A DNA stretch of 64,000 nucleotides from Calocera cornea HHB12733 (lineage: Eukaryota; Basidiomycota; Dacrymycetes; Dacrymycetales; Dacrymycetaceae), in NCBI GenBank assembly GCA_001632435.1, contig KV424037.1:36260-100259 (forward strand), given 5' to 3'. The position numbers were made by a program, and so were the translations under genes. Below, in pieces: positions 1-11,382 of this stretch. Under the pieces are notes generated by a model. That model saw nothing but the letters and a program-made list of their open reading frames with translations, did not search any database and was not told where the DNA came from. The stretch's first letter is position 1. Every line of letters starts with the position of its first letter.

Positions 1-1228
1 AAGCCTGTACCAAGTATCCAAAGGTTTATGCTGAAGGTGCGACTTTGTAACCGAAGACCTGAATGCGGAGCCGAGTTCTGGGGGACTGTCAAAGGTGGTC
101 AAAGGTGTCCGAGTGTTTGCAAGGTCGTGCCCAAGTTGGCCAAACTTGGTGTCCCCTGACATCCCCAGTTGACATCCAAGAGGTCCGCCGCGCAGAAGCG
201 AGGATCGTTCAATGTCGCCACAAGGGCAAGAAGATCTTGCTGAGATTTGTTGCCCTTGCTGTCCTGCCAATAGTGCTTGTCAATGGCAAAAGATGACCAG
301 TTCGGATAAGGCCAGAAGAAATCGGACGAGTCATCGGTTACCCATCAAGATCCTTGTTGATCAGTGTCGGAACCTTGGCAGTAGATGACCAATCCCCCAC
401 ATACGTGTCGGGGACGTTGAGAGGCTCTTCAATGTATTCACAAAAGAGGCCTTGACGGGTCATGGTGGTGCGGTAGAGAACTGGCTCAATAGACTTGGCA
501 GGTGCACGCAGGGGACTGGTACATGTTCTGGAATGGGAATGTTGTCAGTCGATACAGGATCCAAGGACAGGGGAGAGGGCAGCAGGTGATCTTTGAAGAC
601 CTCAGGAGGTATGTTGGGACTGTCCGTTGGGTCAACTGGCTGGGTGGATACGTTGGCGGGAGGTTTTGGAACCTTGCGTCTAGGTCCTACAGCTTGCAGG
701 AGGGCACCCAGACCCATGGGGAGCTCATCTTCATAGAGTCGGGGGACTCGACGTTCACCTTGGCCGGCACATCGACTACGACGAAGAGCCAGGTCATCTG
801 GTACGGCAATTGGGTCGTGCATCGGGCCAACCATGGGTTGCTGCTCAGCCATGCCTTCAGAGGTTGGCCAGGCAATATCCATGCTGCTGTTTGTGCTCTA
901 GAGAGCAACATGAGCTCTGAGAACGAGTGGATCAAAGAGAAACCGTGGGACGGCTAACCTTGGCTGTATCCTCCTCTTCAACCTGCATCCGAGGTTCCGA
1001 AGAGGCTGAAAGGTCATGGTGGACAGTACGTGCTTCTTGCTGGGCCTTTCAAAGAGCTGCTGCCTCTGTGCACCACCGGATGGCTTGCTCTTGTGCGGCC
1101 TGCTGGAGACTTTGCAGCCGTTGGGCACTTACAATGCACTTCCGGCGGTGTTTAGTGAATTCTGTGGTGTGTGTAAAGGAACGGTTGCAAGCACATTGAT
1201 GGACAGTGTCTTCCACACCAGCTCTCAT
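1..1228 (-). mobile_element. Plavaka-like transposase, N-terminal part (runs off the left edge)
   Basis: Read leftwards from an ATG at 1228, the minus strand gives a compact zinc-finger-like segment with residues C-x-C-N-R-S-F, then T-K-H-R-R-K-C, followed by a Gln/Ala-rich helix. Further on come a Pro-rich acidic linker containing LYEDELP (around 730-790) and, near 460-400, the stretch GLFCEYIEEPLNVPD. This order (finger, helix, proline-rich linker, G-L-x-x-E-Y block) matches my recollection of the start of Plavaka (CACTA-type) transposases in Agaricomycetes. The catalytic part would lie left of position 1. The pieces fall in different frames, so there are introns or decay; I could not assemble a continuous CDS. 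It diverges from the DUF6698-like gene, and the gap between the two starts (1229-1615) would be a shared promoter. Family call is by recall of motifs, not by alignment. Confidence 0.5.
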
Positions 1229-3330
1229 TGTACAGACCAGCTCAAATGGCAATGGGGTGTGATTCAAGCATTGATGGGGCTAATGGGAGAGTGCCATGTC
1301 CGACGTGTCGAAGGTTCCATGTAATTAATTACATATTGCCCCATGTGGAGGGCAGCCAATCAGAGCAGGTGCCGAGCGACGTGGCATGACATGGGATGTG
1401 AAACACGTACACGACGTGCACAGAACAGAGGGTCTCACGGGGGGATATTTGTTTATTGATAGCGTGACGTTGCTAATCAGTGGTACACAAGATCGGAACC
1501 ACATAAAGCCCTGGAAGCGAATGGTCAGACCCTTCCTTCAGTCCGCTACTGCACAGCTGGCCCCAACCGTCTCAGCCCTCCACAGGGAACCTGCTTTTAT
1601 CATCTGGTGCCAGTTATGCCCCTCCTGGAGCCTGCCTTCTCACCTGAGGGATCGCCAGACAGCAGCACCACTATCAGCTTGACCTCAAGGAGTCCCTCCC
1701 TCAATCTCGTGAAGCGCACATCTCCTTGCAATGAAGAGGGGTTCTACTCTCATAAGAAAGCCAGGTACGCGGTTCCAACGCAGGCAAATGTTATGGTAAC
1801 ATGGTATTGATACGTGACCGCAGGAAGGTCGCGGATCCCATGGAGAAGCTGGGGAAACATCTGGCGCGCGCCATTGATATGTTTGAGCCGGTTCTCCCAG
1901 CCCTAGAAGACAGAATAAACAATGATGAGCCCCTCAACGTCCTTGTGGAAACCAACCCGAAGTATGTGTTTGGAACTGCTTGACGGGCACACCACTGACT
2001 AGCACACTCTCATGGCAGGAAGTATTGTCACATGGAGTTCTATAGTGCCATCGAGTACAAGTACCCTAGGCTTCCAGAATGCCTAGGCTCGAAAGAAGAG
2101 GGGGGGTTGGAATCGGCGGCCAAATCAGTGAGTGTCGGAACCTTGGGCCTACCATCTCCGACACTGAAGCAAAGTGTAGTTAGAGAAAGGATGTTCCAAT
2201 GCCAGGACCAACAATACCAACAAGTTGAAGGGCTATATTGTGGAGCTGCTGACCAGTGTGTTCCCGCCAAGTAGAGCCAAGGGGCTCACATCCAGTTTGA
2301 AGAGCACTTGTGGATGGCAGCACCCACTCACGGGTGAGCTGTTGACTCCCCATGATAAGGACTGGAATGACTTGAGGTCAGGCTGTCTGTCAACTAGTCG
2401 GATTGTGCGCACACTGATTAAGGTCTAGTGTTCAAGAAGATCTGAAGAGTGGGAAGCTGGTGTCGAAGAAGTGGCCACACTTTCTCTTCAAAGGTTTCCG
2501 AGCCAATGCGCAGCAACTGTTCCATGGCTTCCTGCAGAACGATCTGATGCTGCGGGTATGTGTCTTTCCAAGGTTCCGAGCCTGTACTGAACAGCCTTCA
2601 GGCGGCCTTGTGTATATTCATCAACCCATCAGCGTCCTTGGCCAAGGACACGGGCCGCTCACATAGCAACCGTGCGGGGAACGCAGCGTTGGGGGGAATG
2701 ACAGAGATGACGGTACCCGCCCTAGCCTATGTTGCATTTCAGGTGCGCTTTGCCATGATGAGCAAACAAAGGATGAAGGCAACTGACAGTCAATTCGTCA
2801 GTTGCGTTTTGCCCTGTCTAGCAAAGAGGTATTCTCTAAGGCTGGGCACGACATGTTTGACTACAGTTGGTTCTACTATGACATCATCCGACTTCTGGAG
2901 GATCCGAGAATGCAATGGTTGAAGAAGGCTGTCCTCAAATGGTATAACACGTGAGTGAAGCTTCAAACCAAAATTGAAACACCGGCTAACTGTTTCGGAA
3001 CCTGTAGGCGCATCTTCCCTCATGAAGTGCAGCAAACAGTCAACCCCAACAACACTGCCGATTTGATGATCAGTCAAGCGATGGAAGCTGGACTGCATGA
3101 GCAAGGGGAGTCTGTGGCAGGGGGGGAAGCATGGGGAGAATGATTGGCGTACGAGGTTCCGATGGAGGTTCCGGTAGCAATAGGAACCGTGAGGACGGAG
3201 CATGTGTGGTGGTACCCTTATGTATAATGTGATCCATTGCATCCTCTGATCACTATGGTGCTGCATCGGAACCATTGCCAGGATGAGGGAATTGATCCAT
3301 GGTACCAGTGAGGTGCAAGGCCTCGGAACC
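367..3330. repeat. Dispersed octamer TCGGAACC/GGTTCCGA, nine exact copies
   Basis: Exact copies start at 367, 993, 1493, 2135, 2572, 2995, 3155, 3266 and 3323, in both orientations. Near matches occur at about 1311, 1771, 2493 and 3167. Chance expectation for an 8-mer on both strands over 3 kb is about 0.1 copy; reading the other 60 kb I noticed only one (35850). In the DUF6698-like gene, copies 2135, 2572 and 2995 fall inside introns; 1493 is in the divergent promoter; the last three lie past the stop. This resembles transposase-binding subterminal repeats. Confidence 0.6.
1616..3143 (+). CDS. DUF6698-like protein gene, multi-exon
   Basis: Not a single ORF, but reads cleanly after splicing. 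Introns are at 1765-1823, 1962-2018, 2128-2179, 2377-2428, a partly unresolved stretch of one or two introns in 2494-2596, 2743-2801 and 2951-3007. Exons give in order: a Ser-rich N-terminus; GKHLARAIDMFEPVLPALE; LEKGCSNARTNNTNKLKGYI; TGELLTPHDKDWNDLS; KKWPHFLF; GGMTEMTVPALAYVAFQ joined to LRFALSSKE; MFDYSWFYYDIIRLLEDP; and a C-terminal tail ending in GGEAWGE. The order and spacing match the DUF6698 family, which is abundant and of unknown function in Agaricomycetes. No stop codon interrupts the accepted exons, so the copy may be intact. It shares a divergent promoter with the Plavaka-like fragment and may be cargo of that element (inference). The weakest part of the model is 2494-2600. Confidence 0.6.
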
Positions 3331-5240
3331 GCTGATCAGTGAAAGAGACATTGGGAGGATGCTAGGGGGCTTCCAACATAAGGGAATGGTTCTATTAATG
3401 ATCAGGTATCAGAATGGATGGAATTGTAATCAAACATCACAATGCTAGTATCCAACTATGAGGCTGGACAATGTGAGGAAGGATAGCCACTGTACTAATC
3501 CTGGTGCTGGTGACAATGTGCATCCGGGCAGCATAAGGCTTTATGTACCCTTATCATACAGCCCATAAGGGTTGGAGGAATTGGTCCTCTGGGACCCCTG
3601 ATAAGGTCTTCTAATGGCTTATCAAGTTGTGCAGGTTTCCCTGATGGGGCGGCCTCTGCGTCGACGGCCTAGGCCTGCCCCGCCCGCATAACAGGATGAG
3701 TGAAGCGGCTGCAGACTCAGTCCCAGGGACGCTTAGCGCTCGTGGCCAGGCCGGACCCGGCTGTCGGTGGAGGGTGTGTGAACACGCCCGGCTGACTGAA
3801 GGCGTCACAGCCGACTCGCAGTGATACCGCACTGTACTGCGCGACGGCTATGTATGTACTGCACGACGGTGCGGGCCGACCGCCTTATTCCAAAGATATC
3901 GTTGGACCCTGAGGTCCTCAGGGTAGCCCCGTCTACACCTGTACTTAGTGCACATGCCGTCCGATATACAGTCACTACTGACTGCACGGGCTCCTGCTGG
4001 CTCCTGATACGCTGACGCGATGATGCGGCCCAGGCTGTCCGGACGGGCCCGGCTGAGTGGGGCAGGTCTGCCGCGCACTGTACTGTGCTCTGTGCGCAGC
4101 GGGCGATGAGCTCCCGCCTGCCTGCTGTGGACCGAAGTACAGTCCAGTAGCGCTCTACAGGCACGCTGCAGCGGCCGATGGCTGCGCTACCGCCGTACTA
4201 CAGTAGTACGGTGCCTAGGCCTGTCGGCGCAGTCACGAGCGGCACCACCGCCGCTCGTCACGCGCCCGGGCTGGGTGCCTTCCCAAGGGCGTTACATGAC
4301 CCGCGCATCTGCCTCCGCGGCCGGCTGGAACGCCCTGCGAGGGGAGGAGGCCGCGTTGCGAGCAGCGTCACCGTCGCCCATCTTCGTCGTCGCTCCTACA
4401 GTAGCCCTGAGGCGCCCCCCCGGCCCCCTTCCTTCCCTTTCTTCCAGCACGGCGCGCCGTGTGATTTGATTCGATCTCGAGCCAGGCGGACGGTGGTCGA
4501 TTCTGCCCTTCTAGCGCGCCCCGCTCTCCCGCCTCGCTGGTGCCCACCTGCCGCCCAGGGTGACAAGTCTCAAGCATCAACCGCGCCAGAACGGAATACC
4601 CCAGCACAAGCACCCAGCACCGAGCACCCAGCATTGATCATCAAGCACCCAGCACCCAAGGTCACGCCCGAAGAGCACTCGCCTCGTTCTCACCACCGCG
4701 CGCCGCTGGGCCGACTCTCCCATTTCACGCTTGTCACACACGCCGGGCCCCTCGATCGGTCGATCAGTGGATCGTTTGATCGACATTGCACTCGCTCACC
4801 CGTCGTCTCGAGCACATCAACATCACCTCCCCCCGCGTCGTATTCGCAGATCCCCGGTCACAGGTCGCTGCCCACCAACCCTCCTCCCTCCCGCCCCGCC
4901 ACCCAACCACCGCCGACGCGCGAGCAAGCACTTCGCAGACCCCGACCAGCACCAGCAACCAGCGAGACAACAAAAGGCCATAATGTCCTGCTAGCCGCAG
5001 CATCACACCGTCCACCTACCGTCCAGCCCCTACCCCCGCCACCGCCGACGACCCTGCCATAGCCCCTCACCAGCAGCCACCCCTCAGCATCAGCACCGCA
5101 TCGCCATCGCCGACCCCCTCGCAGAACGGCACTTCGACCTCCCTAACCCCACCTTCCACCATCCTCTCCTTCCACCACCACCGTCTCCGCCCCGCCCGGC
5201 CGCTTCTTCCCTCTCCCCACCGCCCCCGCAAAGCCGCAAA
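3331..5240. other. Intergenic: element flank, then CT-rich leader of the coiled-coil gene
   Basis: No gene supported. 3331-3600 is AT-richer and contains an 8-bp inverted repeat (ACCCTTAT at 3547-3554 against 3565-3572). 3600-4200 is GC-rich with recurrent CCGCACTGTACTG-like words. A 9-bp perfect inverted repeat with a one-base centre lies at 4193-4211. From 4400 to 5240 the sequence is strongly pyrimidine-biased, typical of fungal promoters and 5' leaders. The 294-codon open frame at 4178-5062 is a by-product of that composition. Confidence 0.5.
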
Positions 5241-7405
5241 ATGCCGCATACACTCCCCTCGCCGACCTACCAGCCCCAGCCGCAGTCGCATGAAGCAGGC
5301 GCAGTAGTAGCGGGCAAGACCTCCCGCCTCTTCACGCGCGTCAAGCACGCTTTCCTCCGCTCCCCGCGCTCGGAGCGGTTTGCCGAGAGCGCGGATGCTG
5401 CCGAGGGTCAGAAGGAGCGTGAGCGGAGAGAGGCAGAGCGGAGGGAGGGCGAGGTCGTGGATGTGAGAAGGGAGAGGGCTGTCGAGGCGGCGTATGAGGT
5501 ACGCGGCTCCTATCCTGAGTGTATGCGGGGTGCTTGCTGATGATTTGGCTTGTTCGTTTGCAGGCGACAGCAAGACAGTACTCCGAGCCCTCGACACCCA
5601 CGAGTGTCCTCCCGCGCATAGCGATCCACACGCCGCACACGCCGCTCTCGGGCACGCAGCCGCTCCCGCCCCTCCCGCACACGCCGCACTCCCACGCCCC
5701 GCACACCGCATACGCCCTCGCCCCGGCCTACAACATCGACGAGGAGCCCCAGGACCCGCCCTCGGCCTGCGCAAGCGACGGGGAGACGTACCGCCCCTCT
5801 CCGTCGATCCGGAAGCGGGGGAGCGACACCATCCGTGCGTCTGCGAGCCGGCCCGCGACGGCGAGCAGCAGGCGGGGGGACAGGGAGCGCGAGGACGCGG
5901 GCGTGCAGTGCGAGAGCGACCTGGAGGGCGAAGACTGGTCCTCCGGCGCTACGGGCCGCATACGCACGCTCGAAGAACAAGTGTGCAACTTGCAAGCCGC
6001 GCTGGCTGCAGCGCAGCACGACGCGGACGACCTGCGCACCTCGCTCGCCAACGCGCAGCACGAGTCGGACGCGCTCCACCTCGAGCTGCTCATCAGCGAA
6101 AAGTTCATCGAGACGATCAAGGCGGAGAACCGGGAGCTGCTGATGGACCTGGCCCACCTGTCTGGCGCTGGGGCAGGGGACGGGGGGAGCGTGAGCCACC
6201 TCGGGCTGGGCAGCAGGGGGTGGGAGGACTCGGGCAGCGAGTTGCCCACGCGGCCTACCAGCGTCGCGAGCTCGTTTGACGCCGCGAGCTTCCTGAGTAG
6301 CGGGGCGTGGAGTGCGCCGCCCCAGCCGGTCTCGGCCAGGGGTGCAGTGGGCGTGGGGAGGACCGCGAGCCAGGCGAGCGCGCCGGGGGGGTTGCAGCTG
6401 GGGACCGCGGCGGAGAGGAAGACCCCCGAGCCGAATGTGCTCGCCCTGCCAATGGCGGGGAACGGCTATGCCGCGGCAGGAGGGGGGACGTCGCCCGTCG
6501 GGCCCGGGGGGAGCGCGGCGAACGGTTTCGGCAATGGGGCGGGGAGTGGGAATGGGAATGGGAGTGGGAATGGGAGCGGGAGCGGGAACAGCGGTGGGAA
6601 TGGGAACGGCAACAGCAACGGCAACGGCGCCGGAGCGGGGAGGGAAGCACCGCACAACCATCACCGCCGGCCAACGGGGACGAGCATCTCCTCGAGCTCG
6701 TCGGGGTATCAGGATCTCGGCTCCCCGCCCTCGACGGGCCAGTCGTTCCACTCCCTCACCTCGCCCCTAACGCCACACACGGCCCACCCTCCCCATACGC
6801 CGCACACCCCGCACGCCCAGCACGCGCAACACGCACCCTACCCCCCTCCCCCTCCCCCACCACCAATGCCCATCCAGCTGCCCACGCAGAAGCGCGAGCG
6901 CAAGCTCGGCCCACAGAGGCGGGACAGCATCTCCAGCCTGAGGCGGACGAGCCACAGCCATACGCCGACGCAGCCCAGTCCGCTCGCGCTGGATGTGGTG
7001 AGCCATGAGGATACTGAGGGGGAGGGCGAGGGCGACGCCGATGGGGCGGGAACGGCAGGATCGACAGGCACCGGCTCGCCCTCCCCAGGAGGCGGTGGAG
7101 TGCCCGGAGGACCATCGACCGCAGGTGGAGAGCGCGCCGCCAGCCCGGAAGAGCCCTTCCCGGCCCCCCCCTCGCCCGTAAAAGCCCGCACGGAGAGCAT
7201 GTACAGCGTCGCTGTGTCCGAGGCGCCGTCCGACGCCGGCACCGGCACCGGCACCGGCACGGGGGCGGAGCTGAGCCGGACCAGCACGCTCGCGAGCAGC
7301 TCGGTGGTGGAGGAGGAGGATGGGGGCAGCGAGGAGGATGCGCTGGGTGAGGAGGCGGCGGGGGAAAGGGGGGAGCTGAAGGCCCCGGGTGGGGTGCTCC
7401 CGTAG
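5241..7405 (+). CDS. Coiled-coil, low-complexity protein of unknown function
   Basis: Two exons, 5241-5498 and 5564-7405, with a 65-nt phase-0 intron give 699 aa. I do not recognise a catalytic domain. The N-terminus is basic and Pro-rich (KTSRLFTRVKHAFLRSPR, residues about 26-43). Residues about 219-285 form a convincing coiled coil starting IRTLEEQVCNLQAAL. Residues about 400-450 are a Gly/Asn-rich tract from an imperfect GGGAAT-type repeat. There is a poly-Pro run near residue 511, and the C-terminal third is Ser/Glu-rich and probably disordered. Coding status rests on the clean splice join, the coiled coil in the same frame and the absence of stops through 1.8 kb. Its 3' end converges on MTG1. 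It could be a cytoskeletal or polarity scaffold, but that is speculation. Confidence 0.75.
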
Positions 7406-8117
7406 CTGCTGCTCGTTGCTTGGCGAATGCACGGCCGGCGGCGAGGAGGAGGAGGGAAGAGAGACAGTGTATGACTACCACGTACGTACGAGGGGCGGCG
7501 CTCGCTTCAGCCAACGCTGGACTACGGTCGCCCGGGCATGCTTTTCACGACCCCCATTTTACCCACATCCACCCACATCCACACCACCATCATCTCACCA
7601 CTATTCTTTTCACGCCATCGTCATCGACATCGTCAATCCCCAACCTCACGCCCTCATATCCTCACAAGTCCCAACCCCCCATGACACGTCTTTATCCCTC
7701 AGCTGCTTGGCGTCCTGGTTCTTTTGGTTCTGGTTTATGCTTGTGATGCTTTTTCCTCCGGTACGGAGGGTTAATGACATTCATGTGTATCCCCTTCTAT
7801 TCGAACCGCGTGCGCTACATGAGTGCGAGCTACAGATGAATGGGCTGCTGGATATGCGAGGGGTACCACAAGGCTGTTGCTGGTTGCAAAACGCAGCTCG
7901 TCGGTGCCACCCAAGTGGGTGGCACCTGGCAGTGGGGACGTCAGACGTCGCTGAAAGTACAGAAGGTCGTCCATGCGTGGGGTGGACTAGGACGACCATA
8001 CGCGAACCGGTATGGAGGAACACCGCGGCCGTACCGGCTTCGAAAGGCGCGTCCATGGCCACGTATAGTGGCAAGTCTTGGCACCGGCCGTCTTCTCCAG
8101 CGAGAGATTCGCATTGT
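7406..8117. other. Convergent 3' intergenic region
   Basis: Separates the stop of the coiled-coil gene from the MTG1 stop on the other strand. It contains CA/CCA-rich tracts (7560-7620). Open frames here are antisense or read-through shadows. I see no domain and no RNA gene. Confidence 0.5.
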
Positions 8118-9454
8118 TCAAGAGGTCGTCCCGGCCCTGTCGCCATGCAGCCTCTTCCACTTCTCGACGCGCTTCTTGAGCCTCTCCTCCATCACCCTCT
8201 TCTTCTCCTGGTTGAGGCTCCCCTCTTCCTCCCCAATCTCACCCATCCCCCCCTCCACCCACCTCTTAACCGCCTCATCGACGCCCTTCGCCCCTCCCAC
8301 ATCCTCAAAGTCGCTCGTCCACCGCCCCGCACCGCCCTTGCGGAACCAGTCGATGAGCCACACCGCCGCGGTGGTCAGATCGGGTATGCCGCCCTTCTTG
8401 ACGCGCCCGAGCCGCTCGGCGAGCGTGGCGAGGAAGATCGGCCGTTCGAAGGGGAGCGGGTTGGCGAAGGGACTGTCGGTGGTGAAGGTCAGGTACGGGT
8501 GCGGCAGGTCGAAGGGCATCTTCGTTTTGGGCGGGAGGATGTGGATGAGGTACGCAGCGAGGAGCTCGGCGTGATAAAGGTTCTCCTTGATGCCGGCTGG
8601 AGTTTGATGAGCGCTTTTACAGAAGATTGCACATGCAGGATACGCACATGTCACAGCCAGCTTCATCCCCTTCTCCGACCCGGCCGTCCCTCGCCCCAGG
8701 TACGGGACCATCACGCCCGGCGTGTCGCTCACGTAAATGTCGGGCTTCTCGTGGATCTTGACGTGGCTCGTGAACTTGCGGGTCAGGCCGGCAGTGCTGC
8801 TGGTGCGGAAGGCTTTTCCTGTGCATATATGAGCATCTGATCGTGCGTGCAAGGAGAGGGAGTCGTACCCTTGTGGATGCCACTGTTGCGCAACGCGTTG
8901 AGGAGCGTGGACTTGCCGACGTTGGGCATCCCGACGACCAACAGCTCCGCGTGACGATGCACGTCCTCGTGCTGTTGTGCGATATCTATACGGCATTCAG
9001 AAGGCGAATGGGAATGAGATGCGCATACACGCGCCTGTGACGGCATCTAGTACCCTCTTAATGTCGCCCGGCTTGTTGGCATCCACGAACATGAGCGTCT
9101 GTCCGGCATGCTGCTTGAAAGCCCTCTTCAAAGGCTGACCAAAGCATCAGCATGCGAGACAGGATAAACTTTATTGCAGCTCACCTCTTCATACTTTCGC
9201 TCCGCCAGATCCCGCTTGGTGTACACGACGATCCTCTCTTTCCCCTCGAGATGCGCATTGGACCAATAGGTCTTGAGCGCGTTTTCAAACGCCGGGTTGA
9301 CAGACGTCAACGGCAACCGCGCATCGCGAGCTTCCAGCACTATCGACGTGTTCGAGAGGATCTTGGGCAGGTCGTTGACGAACGCGGCCATGTGGCCGGC
9401 GTACCATGATGGCGGACTGGGTGGGAATGGGAAGGGTGGGACATGGATGGGCAT
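8118..9454 (-). CDS. MTG1: Mitochondrial ribosome-associated GTPase 1 (MTG1/YlqF family)
   Basis: Five exons on the minus strand: 9454-9185, 9134-9029, 8985-8869, 8818-8648 and 8596-8118; introns of 50, 43, 50 and 51 nt; 380 aa. This is a circularly permuted GTPase: the TKRD (G4) box precedes FVDANK, then the P-loop GMPNVGKST (G1), then DTPGVMVP (G3). Upstream is the family start signature PSWYAGHM. The family acts in assembly of the mitochondrial large ribosomal subunit. The in-frame codon at 9481 is GTG, so I place the start at the first ATG, 9454. The last 40 or so residues are Glu/Lys-rich. The third to fourth exon join (HKG|KAFRTSS) and the last join (LAVTS|GIKEN) both restore family sequence. 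It diverges from bL33m, another mitoribosome gene. Confidence 0.92.
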
Positions 9455-9716
9455 AAGCTCGATGGAGCCGACCTCTGCCACAACGATGCGCGGCGATCGT
9501 CAGATGGAATGATTACGGGAATAGTAGTGGCGGCTAGCAACACTTGATATGCCGCTGATATCGTCTGGATGTTGTCTTTGTGGGCGAGCTCGTCGTGCGC
9601 AAAATGTCGACGCGCCGACGGCGATACGGAACGGATAAAGTCCGACAGGGATCAGTGCACCCTTCTTCATCTGACGACCATCTCGTCCGTGTCCTGCACA
9701 CTCCATCTTCGCGGCG
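9455..9716. promoter_or_regulatory. Shared divergent promoter of MTG1 and bL33m
   Basis: 262 bp between the ATG of MTG1 (minus) and the ATG of bL33m (plus). Both genes serve the mitochondrial ribosome, so a bidirectional promoter is plausible. No clear TATA box is seen. Inference from layout only. Confidence 0.5.
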
Positions 9717-10008
9717 ATGGCCAAGAAGGGACGGTGCGCGCCATCCACCCTCTAAGCGACAGCGGTGATACTGACTAACATCGCCGGGCATGCTTAGAAC
9801 CCTTCTCATTAAGATGGTGTCTACCGCGCAGACGGGGTATTTCTTTGTTCGAAGCAAAATTCGGCCAACGGGCACGCCGGCAAGGAGGATCTCGCAGATC
9901 AAGTTCGATCCAAAAGGTACGCGGAGCGCTTTGCGGTTTCTGACAATGTAGCTTACGTATCCTGTCTCAGCGAGGCGACATGTGCTGTTTATTGAGAAGA
10001 AGCTGTAG
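9717..10008 (+). CDS. Mitochondrial large-subunit ribosomal protein bL33m
   Basis: A 57-aa protein hidden in three tiny exons: 9717-9733 (17 nt), 9798-9916 and 9971-10008, with introns of 64 and 54 nt. The spliced product begins MAKKGRTLLIKMVSTAQTGY, contains QIKFDPKARRHVLF and ends EKKL. That is the bL33 pattern: K-x-R-T-L-L-x-K-x-x-S-T-A, then K-F-D-P, then R-H-V-L-F. Length fits bL33. The first exon is only five and two-thirds codons and is set by the family start and by good splice signals (GTGCGC donor; TACTGACTAAC branch and TTAG acceptor). Yeast calls its homologue Mrpl39. The short exons make it easy for gene finders to miss. Confidence 0.9.
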
Positions 10009-11326
10009 TAGAGGTGATGGTTACGGCGAGGAGCGGTCTGGGTCTGGGTCTAGAGCCTGCCGCACGAAATTACATTTCTGCGACCAGCATCACTACATGA
10101 ACGCAGCGTAGGACCCCTGAATATGCTCTAGACGAATCCGGTGTAATAGGGCAGACATTAATGTCACGTCCCGACCAGCTTTGGAGGTGGAATTCCCAGT
10201 GCGTATGCACGCATGCCGTCCGTACGAATCGACCCTGAGTAGATTGGCTCCTTGTGAAACACGCTCCCCGTGCGGAAAACGTGTACCAAGAGATCAGCGC
10301 TGCGGCCGGCCGGCAGCGCTACCCGGGTACGCTGTGCTTTTCGGCGCGTTGTCCAAAAACTGCTGGGTTCTGGGGAGGGGCACGCACGGCCGTTCAATTC
10401 TTGGGGATCCACAAACTTCCCATCCGTCTATCCGCGAGAACTCCCATGGTCGTATGATCACCACATGATTGGCCTTGCACCCCGATCCAGCTTGTTCGCC
10501 CCGGCAGGCAGCCGCTATGCACCGCATCTCCGCCGCTCGGCTTCTACACACTCCGAAACCCTTTGCCGCCCGCAGCGCTTCTCTCGTGGAGGCATGCACC
10601 ATTTACCAATCCCTTCTCTTGCTACCCTCGGTGGCTCAAGGTCTGTCACGCTAAGCTTATCCAGCCAATCATCTGCTGATCTCACACGCCGGCAGCTTAC
10701 GTTACAGTGTGGCTGGTGACATGAGAGTTGTCGATCAGGTGCTGTTGCAACGAGCTCCGGCCCGCAAGAAGACCTGCCACTCCCTCGGGTCAAGCAACGC
10801 CCTCTGCTTGCATATCACACCCCCTCCGTCCCTGCACCGGCGGAGTTGCAAGTCCCAGCTTCGGCCTCCGTTGCCAGCAGCAGTTGGGCTAATTCCATCA
10901 CCCTTGCCCTCCAAATCATTCGGTGAAATCCCCGCTGATCATCTTGATCATGCGATCTACCCATCCCCATCCTTTTCCCATCACCCTGCCTGCTCAGAAC
11001 CCATCTGTCCAGTGGTCAGTCGGCGCCACCTCCCATCTGGAAGCATTTGCATGCTGAAAGAAGGGTAGCTGTCTGCCGAAACACATGTTCGTCGAACAGG
11101 GTTGTTCTGCTGTAATGTAATGTAATGTTGTGTCTCGGGTTTACCTCACAGCCTGGGTCTAATAGCTATTTCACACGTAATGAACATACAAATAAAGCTG
11201 TAGACACGTTCCCTTTGGAGAATGGCAATAAGAACAATGCGATCAACCTATGTTCTGAAATCCCTTGTTGGGCACTATGTGTGTGCGGTTTATGCTAGCC
11301 CAATGTGGACAGATGTGTGATTATCA

Positions 11327-11382
11327 CTAGTACAGAGGGTTTGAATGACCCTATCCGGGGTCATTCAAACCGCCTGTGCTAG
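11327..11382. repeat. Foldback: two 25-nt inverted arms, 6-nt loop
   Basis: Arms 11327-11351 and 11358-11382 are reverse complements with three mismatches near the outer ends. The inner 14 bp (GGTTTGAATGACCC against GGGTCATTCAAACC) is perfect, and the loop is TATCCG. Transcribed, this would be a very stable hairpin. It could be the core of a foldback or MITE element. Confidence 0.8.

Noticed and set aside
4178..5062. 294-codon plus-strand open frame before the coiled-coil gene
   Set aside because: Pro/Arg/Ser composition follows directly from CT- and GC-rich DNA; no domain, and it overlaps the probable leader of the gene at 5241.
6541..6640. GGGAAT-type repeat, considered as an independent satellite
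   Set aside because: It is in frame within the coiled-coil gene and encodes its Gly/Asn tract.
5510..6751. 413-codon minus-strand open frame
   Set aside because: Antisense shadow of the coiled-coil gene; Arg/Ala-rich composition produced by GC-rich codons opposite a real exon.
9500..9902. Minus-strand open frames upstream of MTG1, first considered as an inner-membrane peptidase
   Set aside because: They are antisense to the bL33m exons; no peptidase Ser/Lys motif is present.
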